NCBI GenBank assembly: GCA_937862735.1
Contig: CALMDH010000106.1
Coordinates: 1-64,000, forward strand
Reading direction: 5' to 3'
Origin: M0108 sp937862735
GTDB lineage: Bacteria > Pseudomonadota > Gammaproteobacteria > Chromatiales > Chromatiaceae
DNA length: 64,000 nt
Every line of letters starts with the position of its first letter. Position 1 is the first letter of the stretch. The notes under the pieces were generated by a model. It did not search any database. It had not been told where the DNA came from and saw only the letters and a program-made list of their open reading frames with translations. Below, piece after piece: positions 52,058 through 60,013 of the stretch. The position numbers and the translations under genes are program-made.

Positions 52058-52930
52058 TCAAAGCTCAAGGGTGCGCAGGTAGGCGCGAAAGTCTTCGCCC
52101 AGGTCCTTGTGGGCGATGCCATATTCCACCTGGGCCTGGAGATAGCCCAGCTTGCTGCCGCAGTCGTAGCGCTTGCCGCGGAATGGGTAGGCGATGACGG
52201 GCTCGTCCTGGAGCAGGGCGGAGATGGCATCGGTGAGCTGGATCTCCCCGCCCTTGCCACGCTGGGTGGTCTCCAGTTTGGCGAAGATGCGCGGGGTAAG
52301 CAGGTAGCGGCCCACCACCGCCAGGTTGGACTTGGCGTCCTGGGGGGCGGGCTTCTCGACGATGGAGGTGACCCGCAGCTCCCCCTGGGGACCCGGGGTG
52401 GTCTCGACGATGCCGTACTTGTTGGTCTCCTCCCAGGGCACCTCCTCGACGCAGAGGATGGAGCAGCCGTGGCGCTCGTACATGTCGGCCATCTGGGCCA
52501 CGGCCCCCTGGCCCTCGCCCTTGATGAGGTCGTCCGCCAGCAGGACGGCGAAGGGCTCGTGGCCCACCACGGGCTTGGCGCAGAGGACGGCATGGCCCAG
52601 GCCCAGGGCCTCGGCCTGGCGCAGGTAGATGCAGCTCACCTGGGGGGGCAGGATGTTGCGGACGATCTCCAGCAGGTCGCGCTTGCCGGCGTTGCTGAGT
52701 TCCATTTCCAGCTCGTAGGCCTTGTCGAAGTGATCCTCGATGGAGCGCTTGGCGCGGCCGGTGATGAAGATGAGCTGACTGATGCCCGCCGCCTCGGACT
52801 CCTCCGCCGCGTATTGGATGAGGGGCTTGTCCACCACCGGCAGCATCTCCTTGGGGCTGGCCTTGGTGGCGGGAAGGAAGCGGGTGCCAAGCCCCGCGAC
52901 GGGAAAGACGGCCTTGCGGATCATGGCCAT
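52058..52930 (-). CDS. galU: UTP-glucose-1-phosphate uridylyltransferase
   Basis: GalU makes UDP-glucose from UTP and glucose-1-phosphate for surface polysaccharides and osmoprotectants. The 290-residue length is normal. The nucleotidyl loop is FPVAGLGTRFLPATKASPKEMLP, followed by VDKPLIQYAAEE, the VLLADDLI metal-binding motif, NKYGIVE, IVEKPAP and the C-terminal FRGKRYDCGSKLGYLQAQVEYG. AGGATG precedes the ATG. Upstream lie two tandem MITE copies and then pyrF on the same strand. Confidence 0.97.
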   Translation of the reverse strand: MAMIRKAVFPVAGLGTRFLPATKASPKEMLPVVDKPLIQYAAEESEAAGISQLIFITGRAKRSIEDHFDKAYELEMELSNAGKRDLLEIVRNILPPQVSCIYLRQAEALGLGHAVLCAKPVVGHEPFAVLLADDLIKGEGQGAVAQMADMYERHGCSILCVEEVPWEETNKYGIVETTPGPQGELRVTSIVEKPAPQDAKSNLAVVGRYLLTPRIFAKLETTQRGKGGEIQLTDAISALLQDEPVIAYPFRGKRYDCGSKLGYLQAQVEYGIAHKDLGEDFRAYLRTLEL

Positions 52931-52994
52931 GGGACATCCTCGCTGGAAGTTTTCTGAATTAGTCTATCGATCTCAATCAATCTTCGGCATCCCC

Positions 52995-53094
52995 GGGTCG
53001 GGTAACGTCTGGCGGGGGACGCCGTGCATACGTCCATGTAGGCTTGGCAACCGCATCCATGCGGTTGACACCCCCGCCAGACGCCACCCGACCC
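52995..53094. mobile_element. MITE-like palindromic element, copy 2
   Basis: It has the same outer inverted repeats as the copy at 9761, with two mismatches between the arms, and the same inner hairpin CCGCATCCATGCGG. Aligned with the reverse complement of copy 1, it shows only scattered substitutions. It lies in the spacer between pyrF and galU. Confidence 0.85.
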
Positions 53095-53107
53095 TCCCCT
53101 ATTGCCT

Positions 53108-53207
53108 CTGGCCGGGCACTGTCCGGCGGGGACGCCGCGAAAACGTCCATGCAGGCTTAGCAACCGCCTCCATGCGGTTGACATCCCCGCCAGACGCCAC
53201 CCGACCC
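53108..53207. mobile_element. MITE-like palindromic element, copy 3
   Basis: This copy follows copy 2 directly in the same orientation. The right arm (CCCGCCAGACGCCACCCGAC) is intact, while the left arm is eroded. It ends 7 bases after the pyrF stop codon and may act as its transcription terminator. Confidence 0.8.
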
Positions 53208-53214
53208 TCCCCTG

Positions 53215-53934
53215 TCACCTTTGACCGGGGGCGGACGATGGATGCCACTCCGCCTCGATCGCCGCCAGGGCGGCCAGGGGATCGGAGGCGGCGGTGATGG
53301 GCCGGCCGATGACCAGGTAGTCGGCGCCGGCGGCAAGGGCCTCGGCAGGGGTCATGGCCCGCTTCTGATCACCCGTGGCCGACCCCGCCGGGCGGACGCC
53401 GGGGGTGACGAGCCGGAAGCCCGGGCCCAGGGCGGCGCGGACCGGGGCGGCCTCCTGGGGGGAGCAGACCACGCCGTCGAGGCCGGCGTCCCGGGCCAGG
53501 GTCGCCAGGCGCAGGACCCGCTCCCGTGGATCGCCGGGACAGCCGATGGCCGCCAGGTCGTCCGCGTCCAGGCTGGTGAGGACGGTGACGGCGATCAGCA
53601 GCGGCGGGTTGTCGCGATGCGCCAGGCGCTCCCGCGCCGCTTCCATCATGCGCCGGCCGCCGGAGGCGTGGAGGTTGGTCATCCACACGCCCAGATCCGC
53701 CGCCGCTTCGCAGGCGGCGGCCACGGTGTTAGGGATGTCGTGGAACTTGAGGTCGAGAAAGACCTGGAAACCCAGGGTGCTCAACCGATCGACAAAGGTG
53801 GGCCCCAGGCGGGTGAACATCTCCTTGCCTACCTTGAGCCGGCAGCGGCGGGGGTCGAGACGTTCGACCAGGGCGAGGGCCGGTTCCAGGCGTGGGTAGT
53901 CCAGGGCGACGATGATGCGGGGTTCTAGGTCCAA
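53215..53934 (-). CDS. pyrF: Orotidine 5'-phosphate decarboxylase
   Basis: PyrF makes UMP from orotidine monophosphate, the last step of pyrimidine synthesis. The chosen TTG start at 53934 gives 239 residues (MDLEPRIIVALDYPRLEPAL); GGAG lies 7 bases upstream, whereas the nearest in-frame ATG adds 73 unlike residues. The catalytic cluster is FLDLKFHDIPNTV, with the Asp-Lys-Asp arrangement. TVLTSLDADDL and GVRPAG near the end bind the phosphate, and DYLVIGRPIT closes the barrel. It follows lapB on the same strand as in many gammaproteobacteria, with about 100 bases between them, most of which is a degenerate 16-bp repeat. Confidence 0.94.
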   Translation of the reverse strand: MDLEPRIIVALDYPRLEPALALVERLDPRRCRLKVGKEMFTRLGPTFVDRLSTLGFQVFLDLKFHDIPNTVAAACEAAADLGVWMTNLHASGGRRMMEAARERLAHRDNPPLLIAVTVLTSLDADDLAAIGCPGDPRERVLRLATLARDAGLDGVVCSPQEAAPVRAALGPGFRLVTPGVRPAGSATGDQKRAMTPAEALAAGADYLVIGRPITAASDPLAALAAIEAEWHPSSAPGQR

Positions 53935-53951
53935 GGACTTACTCCGAAAAA

Positions 53952-54020
53952 GCTTGGGCGCGAATGGGTCCGGGGATGAAAGGGCTCGGGGCGAAAGGGC
54001 TTGGTGGTAACGGGGCTCGG
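53952..54020. repeat. ~16-bp degenerate tandem repeat after the lapB stop
   Basis: Four units of 15-16 bp (for example GCTCGGGGCGAAAGG and GCTTGGTGGTAACGGG) and a partial fifth fill most of the lapB-pyrF spacer, starting about 20 bases after the lapB stop codon. Confidence 0.75.
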
Positions 54021-54037
54021 TGCTGCCACCCAAGGCC

Positions 54038-55228
54038 TCAGGCGGCCCCGCGCTCCGTGCCCTCGGCCAGGCGGGGGGGCTCGACGGGGAGGATGCTCGC
54101 CCAGCGCTTGCAGCCGGGACATTGCCAATGCAGGCGGCGGGCGGCATAGCCACAATGATCGCACTGATAGCGGGGCTGGCGCGAACGCAACTGCCGGACC
54201 ACCCGGCTCAGGGCGCGCAGCATCTCCAGGGCCTCGGCACCTTCGGCGGCCAGGGGCATCTCCCGCAGTTCCAGCAGCCGCTCGACCGCAGCCAGGTCGG
54301 CATGGCCACTGACATGTTCGACCAGCAGGCGGATGGCGGGCGGACGGCCTTCGATCCGCTCGACCACATCCGCCAGGGCCAGCAGCAGGGCGCCGTTGGG
54401 ATGGGCGCGGTGCAGGGCCCGCAGGGTCTCCAGCAGGTCCGAGGGCGGGCGGCCGCGGAAGGCCTCCAGCAGCCCGGGGAGGATCTCGGGGAGGAAACGC
54501 GGCCCCTGGTCCCCGACCCGCTGGAAGAGGTGGATGGCGCGATCCGCCTCGCCGCGATCCAGGGCCAGGCGCGCCTGGAGCAGGGTGGCGCGGACGCAGC
54601 CGGCGTCGGTCGCCAGGGCATCGCGCAATGCGGTCGCCGCCCCCTCGTCGTCGCCTTGGCGCAAGGATTCCTCGGCCAGCTCGCAGTGGTAGTGGGCCAT
54701 GGCCACGCCCATGGGCTCGCCGAGGAAGCTCTGCAACCGGTCGGCGGTCTCCAGGCAGCGGCGCCAATCCTTCTCCTGCTGGTAGATGTCGACCAGACTG
54801 AGGAGGGCGCGCCGCCGCTGGTCACGAAACTGGGTCAGTTCCTCGAACAGGCGTTCGGCGCGATCGAGGAGTCCGGCGCGCATGTAGTCCAGCGCCAGTT
54901 CCTGCAGGGCCAGGGCGCGCAGAGCCTTTGGCAGGTCCTGACGGGCCATGAGCCCCTGATGGATGCGGATTGCCCGGTCCACCTCACCCCGCCGCCGGAA
55001 GAGGCCCCCCAGGGCCAGTTGCACCTCGGCCGTCTCGCTGTCCATCTCCGCCAGCTTGACGAAGACATCAATCGCCTTGTCCGGCTGGTCGTCGAGCAGG
55101 TAGTTGAGGCCGCGGAAATAGGCCGGGTCCGGCGCGCCGCCCCCCCGGGCCCGCTGGACGCTGCGCAGGGCGGCCCACCAGCCGGAGGCGGCGGCCAGGG
55201 GCAGGAGCAGCAGGAACCATTCGCTCAT
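54038..55228 (-). CDS. lapB: Lipopolysaccharide assembly protein LapB (YciM)
   Basis: LapB couples LPS synthesis to demand by promoting FtsH degradation of LpxC. The 396 residues start with a single N-terminal membrane helix (FLLLLPLAAASGWWAAL). TPR repeats follow (YFRGLNYLLDDQPDKAIDVF, ALQELALDYMRAGLLDRAERLFEEL and others) through about 340. A C-terminal rubredoxin-like zinc/iron site has CDHCG and CPGC (near 355-375). All family features are present, and the order lapB-pyrF is conserved. No lapA gene is visible upstream; the next gene is divergent. Confidence 0.95.
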   Translation of the reverse strand: MSEWFLLLLPLAAASGWWAALRSVQRARGGGAPDPAYFRGLNYLLDDQPDKAIDVFVKLAEMDSETAEVQLALGGLFRRRGEVDRAIRIHQGLMARQDLPKALRALALQELALDYMRAGLLDRAERLFEELTQFRDQRRRALLSLVDIYQQEKDWRRCLETADRLQSFLGEPMGVAMAHYHCELAEESLRQGDDEGAATALRDALATDAGCVRATLLQARLALDRGEADRAIHLFQRVGDQGPRFLPEILPGLLEAFRGRPPSDLLETLRALHRAHPNGALLLALADVVERIEGRPPAIRLLVEHVSGHADLAAVERLLELREMPLAAEGAEALEMLRALSRVVRQLRSRQPRYQCDHCGYAARRLHWQCPGCKRWASILPVEPPRLAEGTERGAA

Positions 55229-55382
55229 GGGGGGCAGGGGTCGGGCGGGTTACCGGGTCGGGGACTCAGGGGGGTATCATAGCAGCCCCAGGCCGGGCCG
55301 GACTTGCCGCTGCCGACCGCCAGCCCAACAGGGACATGAGCCGACAAGCTGCCAGCCATCACCATTCGCGGGAGAGCCACTG

Positions 55383-56087
55383 ATGTCCGAACTCACAGGC
55401 AAGGTCGCCATCGTCACCGGCGCCGCCGGCAATCTCGGTCGGGCGGTCTGCCAGACCCTCGCCGCCCGGGGGGCAAGCATCGCCCTCCTCGGCCGTCATG
55501 CCGAAGCCCTGGAGGCGGCCCGGGCCGGTCTCGGCGAGAGCGCGGCCTTCGCCGTCGACCTGGTCGACCCGCGGGGGCTGGAACAAACCGTGGCTGACGT
55601 CCGCGCCCGTTTCGGGCGCATCGACATCCTCGCCAACATCGCCGGCGGCTTTACCATGGGCCCGCCCCTCCATCAGACCAGCGACCAGGACTGGGACCTG
55701 ATGATGGACCTGAACGCCCGCAGCGTCTTCAATGCCTGCCGGGCCGTCATCCCCCACCTGCTTGCGGCGGGCGGCGGGCGCATCGTCAATATCGCCGCCC
55801 GCGCCGCCCTCAAGGGGCAGGCACACATGGCGCCCTATTGCGCCGCCAAGGCCGTGGTCGTCCGCCTCACCGAGAGCCTGGCGGACGAACACCGGGACGC
55901 TGGCATCAACGTCAACTGCATCCTGCCCGGTACCCTGGACACCCCGGAGAACCGGGTCGCCATGCCGGACGCGGATCATGGCCGGTGGGTGGGCACCGAC
56001 GCCCTGGCGGACGTGGTGCTGTTCCTGGTCTCCAACGCCTCCCGGGCCATCAGCGGCGCGGCCATCCCGGTTTACGGGCGAAGTTGA
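55383..56087 (+). CDS. Short-chain dehydrogenase/reductase (SDR)
   Basis: This is a classical SDR of 234 residues, a NAD(P)-dependent oxidoreductase. The cofactor motif is TGAAGNLGRAV (TGxxxGxG-like), NIAGG replaces the usual NNAG, and the active site has NIAAR (Ser position occupied by Ala or Arg nearby) with the catalytic YCAAK. Substrate cannot be predicted. GGGAG precedes the ATG at 55383. The catalytic Ser is not evident where expected (IVNIAARAALKGQ), so activity is uncertain. The stop overlaps an ATG (TGATG) of the next frame, and it is divergent from lapB. Confidence 0.85.
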   Translation: MSELTGKVAIVTGAAGNLGRAVCQTLAARGASIALLGRHAEALEAARAGLGESAAFAVDLVDPRGLEQTVADVRARFGRIDILANIAGGFTMGPPLHQTSDQDWDLMMDLNARSVFNACRAVIPHLLAAGGGRIVNIAARAALKGQAHMAPYCAAKAVVVRLTESLADEHRDAGINVNCILPGTLDTPENRVAMPDADHGRWVGTDALADVVLFLVSNASRAISGAAIPVYGRS

Positions 56088-56197
56088 TGCCCCTGATCAT
56101 GGCCGCTTTACCTGAGGGGCTCCGGTTTTTAGTCAGGCCAGGGGCGGGGGGTGAACGCCTTCAACCGCGGCAGACCCTGGTCCACCCCCGACAGCCA

Positions 56198-56653
56198 ATG
56201 ATCCCAGCCACGCACACCCCGCAAAGAGGCCGCGCCGGGCGGGCCCCGCTGATTCTCGGCCTTGCGCTACTCGGGCTCTCCCTCCTGGCCCCCCTCCCCG
56301 CCCCGGCCCAGACCCCGCTGGACGAGTCAACGCGGGAGCTGCTGGTCGCGGCCGTGACCGCGGCCTCCGAGGTCGATTTATACAACGCCCGCTGCCGCAG
56401 CGACCAGTCCGGGCGCCGCACGGACAACCTCAACAAACTCCTGGCGAGCAAATTCCGTCTGACGGTGCTCAAGGTCCAGGACGATCTCTTTCCCGAGAAG
56501 TCCTATCGCAAGGCCCAGACCCGTCTTCAGGAGGAATTCCTTGCCCGGCTGAAGGCGGCCGGGGGCTGTCCCGGCGCCAAGGAGGCCGGCATGCCCGCCG
56601 AGTTGGGGGATCGCTACCAGGCCTTGATGCGGGAGATCGAGCGCCTGCCCTGA
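56198..56653 (+). CDS. Hypothetical exported protein
   Basis: The 151-residue protein has a probable Sec signal peptide (RAPLILGLALLGLSLLAPLPAPAQ, cleavage near residue 38). The mature part is helical and contains two Cys (YNARCRSDQSG and AAGGCPGAKEAG) that could form a disulfide. No domain is recognised. The start at 56198 places the signal peptide close to the N-terminus. An earlier ATG at 56087, which overlaps the SDR stop, would add 37 residues before it. It is downstream of the SDR gene on the same strand and probably co-transcribed. Confidence 0.65.
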   Translation: MIPATHTPQRGRAGRAPLILGLALLGLSLLAPLPAPAQTPLDESTRELLVAAVTAASEVDLYNARCRSDQSGRRTDNLNKLLASKFRLTVLKVQDDLFPEKSYRKAQTRLQEEFLARLKAAGGCPGAKEAGMPAELGDRYQALMREIERLP

Positions 56654-56770
56654 ACGCTCGCATTCCCTCTCTCGGTCCAGACCCAAGGTCTGGTAGCGCA
56701 ATCCCAAACCGGTAACTGATCCTCGTGGGGGGAATAGGGCGTTACCGCCGCCCAGCCGCCAGCCGTTCCC

Positions 56771-57796
56771 TCAGCGCCCCTCCTGGGTCATCTGGTCCAA
56801 TCGGCCTTGGGCCAGGCGCGCCTCGCCGCTCTGGGGGAAGCGACGGATCAGTTCCTGCAAGGTGGCGCGGGCGGCGCGGGGGTCCTTGGCGTCGTCCTGG
56901 ATGTAGCCGATCTTCAGCAGGGCCCCGGGGACCTTGGAGCTCTTGGGATAGTCCTTGAGGACGGTCTGAAACTCCTTCAGGGCGGCGGTTACGTTGCGGT
57001 TGACGTAATGGGTCTCCGCCAGCCAGAAGTGGGCCTTGTCGGCATTGGCGCTGTTGGGATAGCGGGCGAGGAAATCGTTCAGGGTGACCGCCGCCTCTTC
57101 GAAACGGCGCTGCTTGAGGGGCTCGACGGCCTTGATGTAAGCCTCCTGCTCGCCACGGCTAGGCTGGGCGGCCACGGCCGACGGCTCCGGGGCCAGTGGC
57201 TCCTGAGTAGACTGCCCCGGGGTAGGCTGCTCCGAGGCGGACTGCCCCGGGGCAGCCGCCGCGGGCGTCTGGGCCGAGGCTCCCGCTGGCGGTGCCGCAT
57301 CCACCGGGGCGGCGACGGCGCTCAGGGGTGGCACCGTGGACTCAACGCCGGCGCGGGTCCCGCCGGCAGGCACAGCGGCGGTGGTCGGCGCGGGGGCTTC
57401 AGCGGGACGCGCCAGCTCCCCTCCTTTTGGCCCGGTCGTCGCCTCACCCCGGGCCACCGGGGCTCCCGCCGAAGCCCCCGCAGCCGCGGCCGCGGTCTCC
57501 GGCCCACCCGCCGTGGCTTGGCCCGCGGGCACACCCGGCCGTGCCTCTACTCCCGCGGTCTGGCCACCCTGCCGCCGCAGGCGGTCGAGTTCGTACTGCT
57601 GCTGCTCAACCAGGCCACGCAGACGCTGCATCTCCCGCTCCATCGCCTGGAACTGGAGGGTCAGATCGGAGGAGCGCTGGCTGTCGAGCATGTTCTCCAG
57701 CCGGGTCACCCGCCCATCGAGATCCTCGGCGGGGGACGTGAGCGGGGCCAGGGCAAGGAGACCGGCGATGGCGAGGGACAGGGGACGCTGCTGCAT
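56771..57796 (-). CDS. cpoB: Cell division coordinator CpoB (YbgF)
   Basis: CpoB is periplasmic and links Tol-Pal to peptidoglycan synthesis during division. The 341 residues have a signal peptide (MQQRPLSLAIAGLLALAPLTSPAED), then a trimerising coiled coil (GRVTRLENMLDSQRSSDL, MQRLRGLVEQQQYELDRLRRQ). A very long Ala/Pro/Gly-rich linker (about 80-200) follows, and C-terminal TPR repeats with YIKAVEPLKQRRFEEAAVTLNDFLARYPNSANADKAHFWLAETHY. The linker is much longer than in E. coli. GAGG precedes the ATG, which is 11 bases after pal. It ends the Tol-Pal operon. Confidence 0.93.
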   Translation of the reverse strand: MQQRPLSLAIAGLLALAPLTSPAEDLDGRVTRLENMLDSQRSSDLTLQFQAMEREMQRLRGLVEQQQYELDRLRRQGGQTAGVEARPGVPAGQATAGGPETAAAAAGASAGAPVARGEATTGPKGGELARPAEAPAPTTAAVPAGGTRAGVESTVPPLSAVAAPVDAAPPAGASAQTPAAAAPGQSASEQPTPGQSTQEPLAPEPSAVAAQPSRGEQEAYIKAVEPLKQRRFEEAAVTLNDFLARYPNSANADKAHFWLAETHYVNRNVTAALKEFQTVLKDYPKSSKVPGALLKIGYIQDDAKDPRAARATLQELIRRFPQSGEARLAQGRLDQMTQEGR

Positions 57797-57807
57797 GGAT
57801 GATGACC

Positions 57808-58509
57808 TCAATAGACGAGTTCGACGCGGCGGTTCAGGGCCCAGACCGTTTCGCCCTGGCCAGGCTGGGTGGGCTTTTCCTCGCCGAAGCTGAGCAGGCC
57901 AAGCTGGGCCTCGCCGGCCCCCTCGGCGCGCATGAAGCGGCGCACGGCGTTGGCGCGATCCTCGGCGAGGGCCAGGTTGTATTCGCGGGTACCGCGTTCG
58001 TCGGTGTGTCCCTCCAGCATCAGCTTGGCCTTGGGGGTGGTGGCGACGTAGCGGGCATGGGCGCGCAGGATCTCGACATACTCCGGCTTGATGGTGCTGC
58101 TGTCGTAATCGAAATAGATTATGCGCTTGGACAGGGGGCTGTTGGGGTCGCTTAGCCCCGGCGGCCCCGGGCGGGTCGCCAGGGGGATGGTGGTGGCCGC
58201 GCTCCCCGGGGCCTTGGCCGCCTCCTGCTTGACGGGACTGGCGCAGCCGCCAAGGGCCAGCAATAACGCCGCCAACAGGAGCAGGCTCCCTGCAGCACAT
58301 GCCGCTGATCCTTTTACCCCCTCCCCCCTGGCGGGGGAGGGTTGGGGAGAGGGGGTCCGAAGGGCTACGCCGCGACCCGTAGCGAGGGCCGGGGCTAAGG
58401 CCAGGGCCGAAGCCGAGGTGAGGGTGCCGTAAAGGGTATCCGGCCACCCAGGCCGGTACCCGTCGCGCGCTTGGGCCAGACCGGCGTGAGAAAGGGGAAA
58501 GGCGTTCAT
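57808..58509 (-). CDS. pal: Peptidoglycan-associated lipoprotein Pal
   Basis: Pal is the outer-membrane lipoprotein that binds peptidoglycan and TolB. The OmpA-like domain has IYFDYDSSTIKPEYVEILRAHARYV and LEGHTDERGTREYNLALAEDRANAV at the C-terminus. The lipobox LALGGC is at residue 89 of the chosen 233-residue form, where 20-25 is normal. The start at 58509 has GGAGAAG upstream and no closer start exists in frame. The N-terminal excess contains the translated palindromic element (TPSPQPSPARGEG) just before the hydrophobic signal core. Export with such a long N-region is uncertain; an internal non-standard start is the alternative. Confidence 0.9.
   Translation of the reverse strand: MNAFPLSHAGLAQARDGYRPGWPDTLYGTLTSASALALAPALATGRGVALRTPSPQPSPARGEGVKGSAACAAGSLLLLAALLLALGGCASPVKQEAAKAPGSAATTIPLATRPGPPGLSDPNSPLSKRIIYFDYDSSTIKPEYVEILRAHARYVATTPKAKLMLEGHTDERGTREYNLALAEDRANAVRRFMRAEGAGEAQLGLLSFGEEKPTQPGQGETVWALNRRVELVY
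58313..58357. repeat. GC-rich palindromic element, copy 3 (in pal)
   Basis: It contains the paired CCCCTCCCCCCTGGCGGGGG and GGGTTGGGGAGAGGGGGT arms of the element seen in tilS and fbpC, in the opposite orientation relative to the fbpC copy on the map. It is shorter, lacking the GGGGTCTGAAC end. It is translated in frame in Pal. Confidence 0.8.
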
Positions 58510-58531
58510 GGGCTTCTCCATGAGGCACGGC

Positions 58532-59851
58532 TCAACGTGGCGGGGGGGACCAGGCCGGTTCGCGCACCTCGCCGGCATCCTGGGAGAGGCGCTGGCCGAC
58601 CTTGCCATCGGTGGAGACCACGGCCAGGACGCCGCGACCGTTGCTCTGGGTGGCGTAAATTACCATGCTGCCATTCGGCGCGAAACTTGGCGACTCGTCC
58701 AGCCCGCCCCGGCTCAGGAGTCGGGTGCCGTGGCTGGCCAGATCCATCAGGGCGATGCGGAACTGGCCATTGACGCGGGTGACCATGACCAGGGAGCGGC
58801 CATCCGGCGACAAGGAGGGGCGGCCGTTGTAGTCACCGGTGAAGGTGACCCGGGTCGCCTCGCCGCCCTGGGCAGGCATGCGGTAGATCTGGGGGTCACC
58901 GCCGCGCCCGGAGGTGAAGTAGATCTCGCTGCCATCCGGGGACCAGGCCGGCTCGGTATCAATGCCCGGGTGGTCGGTGAGGCGCCGCAGGGCGCGACTG
59001 CCCAGGTCCAGGGCATAGATCTCGGGGTTGCCGTCCTTGGACAGGGTCAGGGCCAGTTGGCGACCATCGGGCGACCAGGCCGGGGCGCTGTTGAGGCCGG
59101 GAAAGCTCGCCACGCGCTCGCGCCGCCCGGTGGTCAGTTCCTGGATGAAGACCGCCGTCTGCCGGTTCTCGAAGGAGACATAGGCCAGTCGGCGGCCATC
59201 CGGGGACCAGGCCGGGGACAGCAGCGGCTCCTTGGAGGCCACGATGGTCTGGGGGTTATGCCCATCAGCATCGGCCACCCGCAGGGTCACCCGCTGGCCA
59301 TCCACCCCCCACTCGCTGGTGACGTAGGCCAGGCGGCTGGTAAAGGCCCCGGGCAGCCCGGTGAGGCGCTCGTAAACGATATCGGCGATGCGGTGGGCGG
59401 TATGGCGCAGATCGGCGGCGCTGCTGGGCAGGCTCATGTTCGCCAGTTGCTCGCCGCTGTAGACGTCAAACAGGGCGAAATGGACCTCGTAGTAGCCATC
59501 CGGGCGGCGCTTGATCTGGCCCGCCACCAGGTTGTTCATGGCCAGCACCCGCCAGTCGCGCAGTTCAACCCCCTCCACGGACGGGGGCGTGGGGGGCATG
59601 TCCTGGCGCGGCAGGGGCTTGAAGCGTCCGGTGCGCGCCAGATCGGTGGCGATCACCTGGGCCAGGTCCTCCGGGGCCGGGCCCACTCCCCCTTCGAGGG
59701 CGAAGGGCGCCACGGCGATGGGCTGGGCCCCCTCCTGACCACCGACGATCTCGATGGTCAACTCCGCCCGCGTGACGCCGCTGGCGCCGAGGGCGAGGAA
59801 CAAGAGGGGCAAAAGCATTCTGCGCACGAACCTGCCTCTAGTCACGGTCAT
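58532..59851 (-). CDS. tolB: Tol-Pal system beta-propeller protein TolB
   Basis: TolB is the periplasmic partner of Pal and TolA. The 439 residues include a signal peptide (RRMLLPLLFLALGASGVTRAE), an N-terminal domain (LTIEIVGGQEGAQPIAVAPF), and a six-bladed propeller with repeated AWSPDGRRLAYVS, AWSPDGRQLALT and SPDGRSLVMVT units. AGAGG precedes the ATG at 59851. It starts 139 bases after tolA, a spacer largely made of a 16-bp tandem repeat. Confidence 0.96.
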   Translation of the reverse strand: MTVTRGRFVRRMLLPLLFLALGASGVTRAELTIEIVGGQEGAQPIAVAPFALEGGVGPAPEDLAQVIATDLARTGRFKPLPRQDMPPTPPSVEGVELRDWRVLAMNNLVAGQIKRRPDGYYEVHFALFDVYSGEQLANMSLPSSAADLRHTAHRIADIVYERLTGLPGAFTSRLAYVTSEWGVDGQRVTLRVADADGHNPQTIVASKEPLLSPAWSPDGRRLAYVSFENRQTAVFIQELTTGRRERVASFPGLNSAPAWSPDGRQLALTLSKDGNPEIYALDLGSRALRRLTDHPGIDTEPAWSPDGSEIYFTSGRGGDPQIYRMPAQGGEATRVTFTGDYNGRPSLSPDGRSLVMVTRVNGQFRIALMDLASHGTRLLSRGGLDESPSFAPNGSMVIYATQSNGRGVLAVVSTDGKVGQRLSQDAGEVREPAWSPPPR

Positions 59852-59933
59852 GGATGGCCTCTTGTTTTCCCGAGTGCTTGTTTTCCAGCGTGAAAGATCA
59901 GCCGGATGGAAGGCTTGTTCCTGGCTTGGCCCA

Positions 59934-60013
59934 CTTCAGGGTTCATCTGCTTAAGGGTTCACCTGCTTCAGGGTTCACCCGCTACCGGATTTACCTGCTA
60001 CCGGGTTTGAATT
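59934..60013. repeat. 16-bp tandem repeat, five copies, at the tolA stop codon
   Basis: Five head-to-tail 16-bp units (for example CTTCAGGGTTCATCTG, CTTAAGGGTTCACCTG, CTACCGGATTTACCTG) cover 80 bases. They include the last codons and stop codon of tolA at 59991 and extend into the tolA-tolB spacer. Confidence 0.9.
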
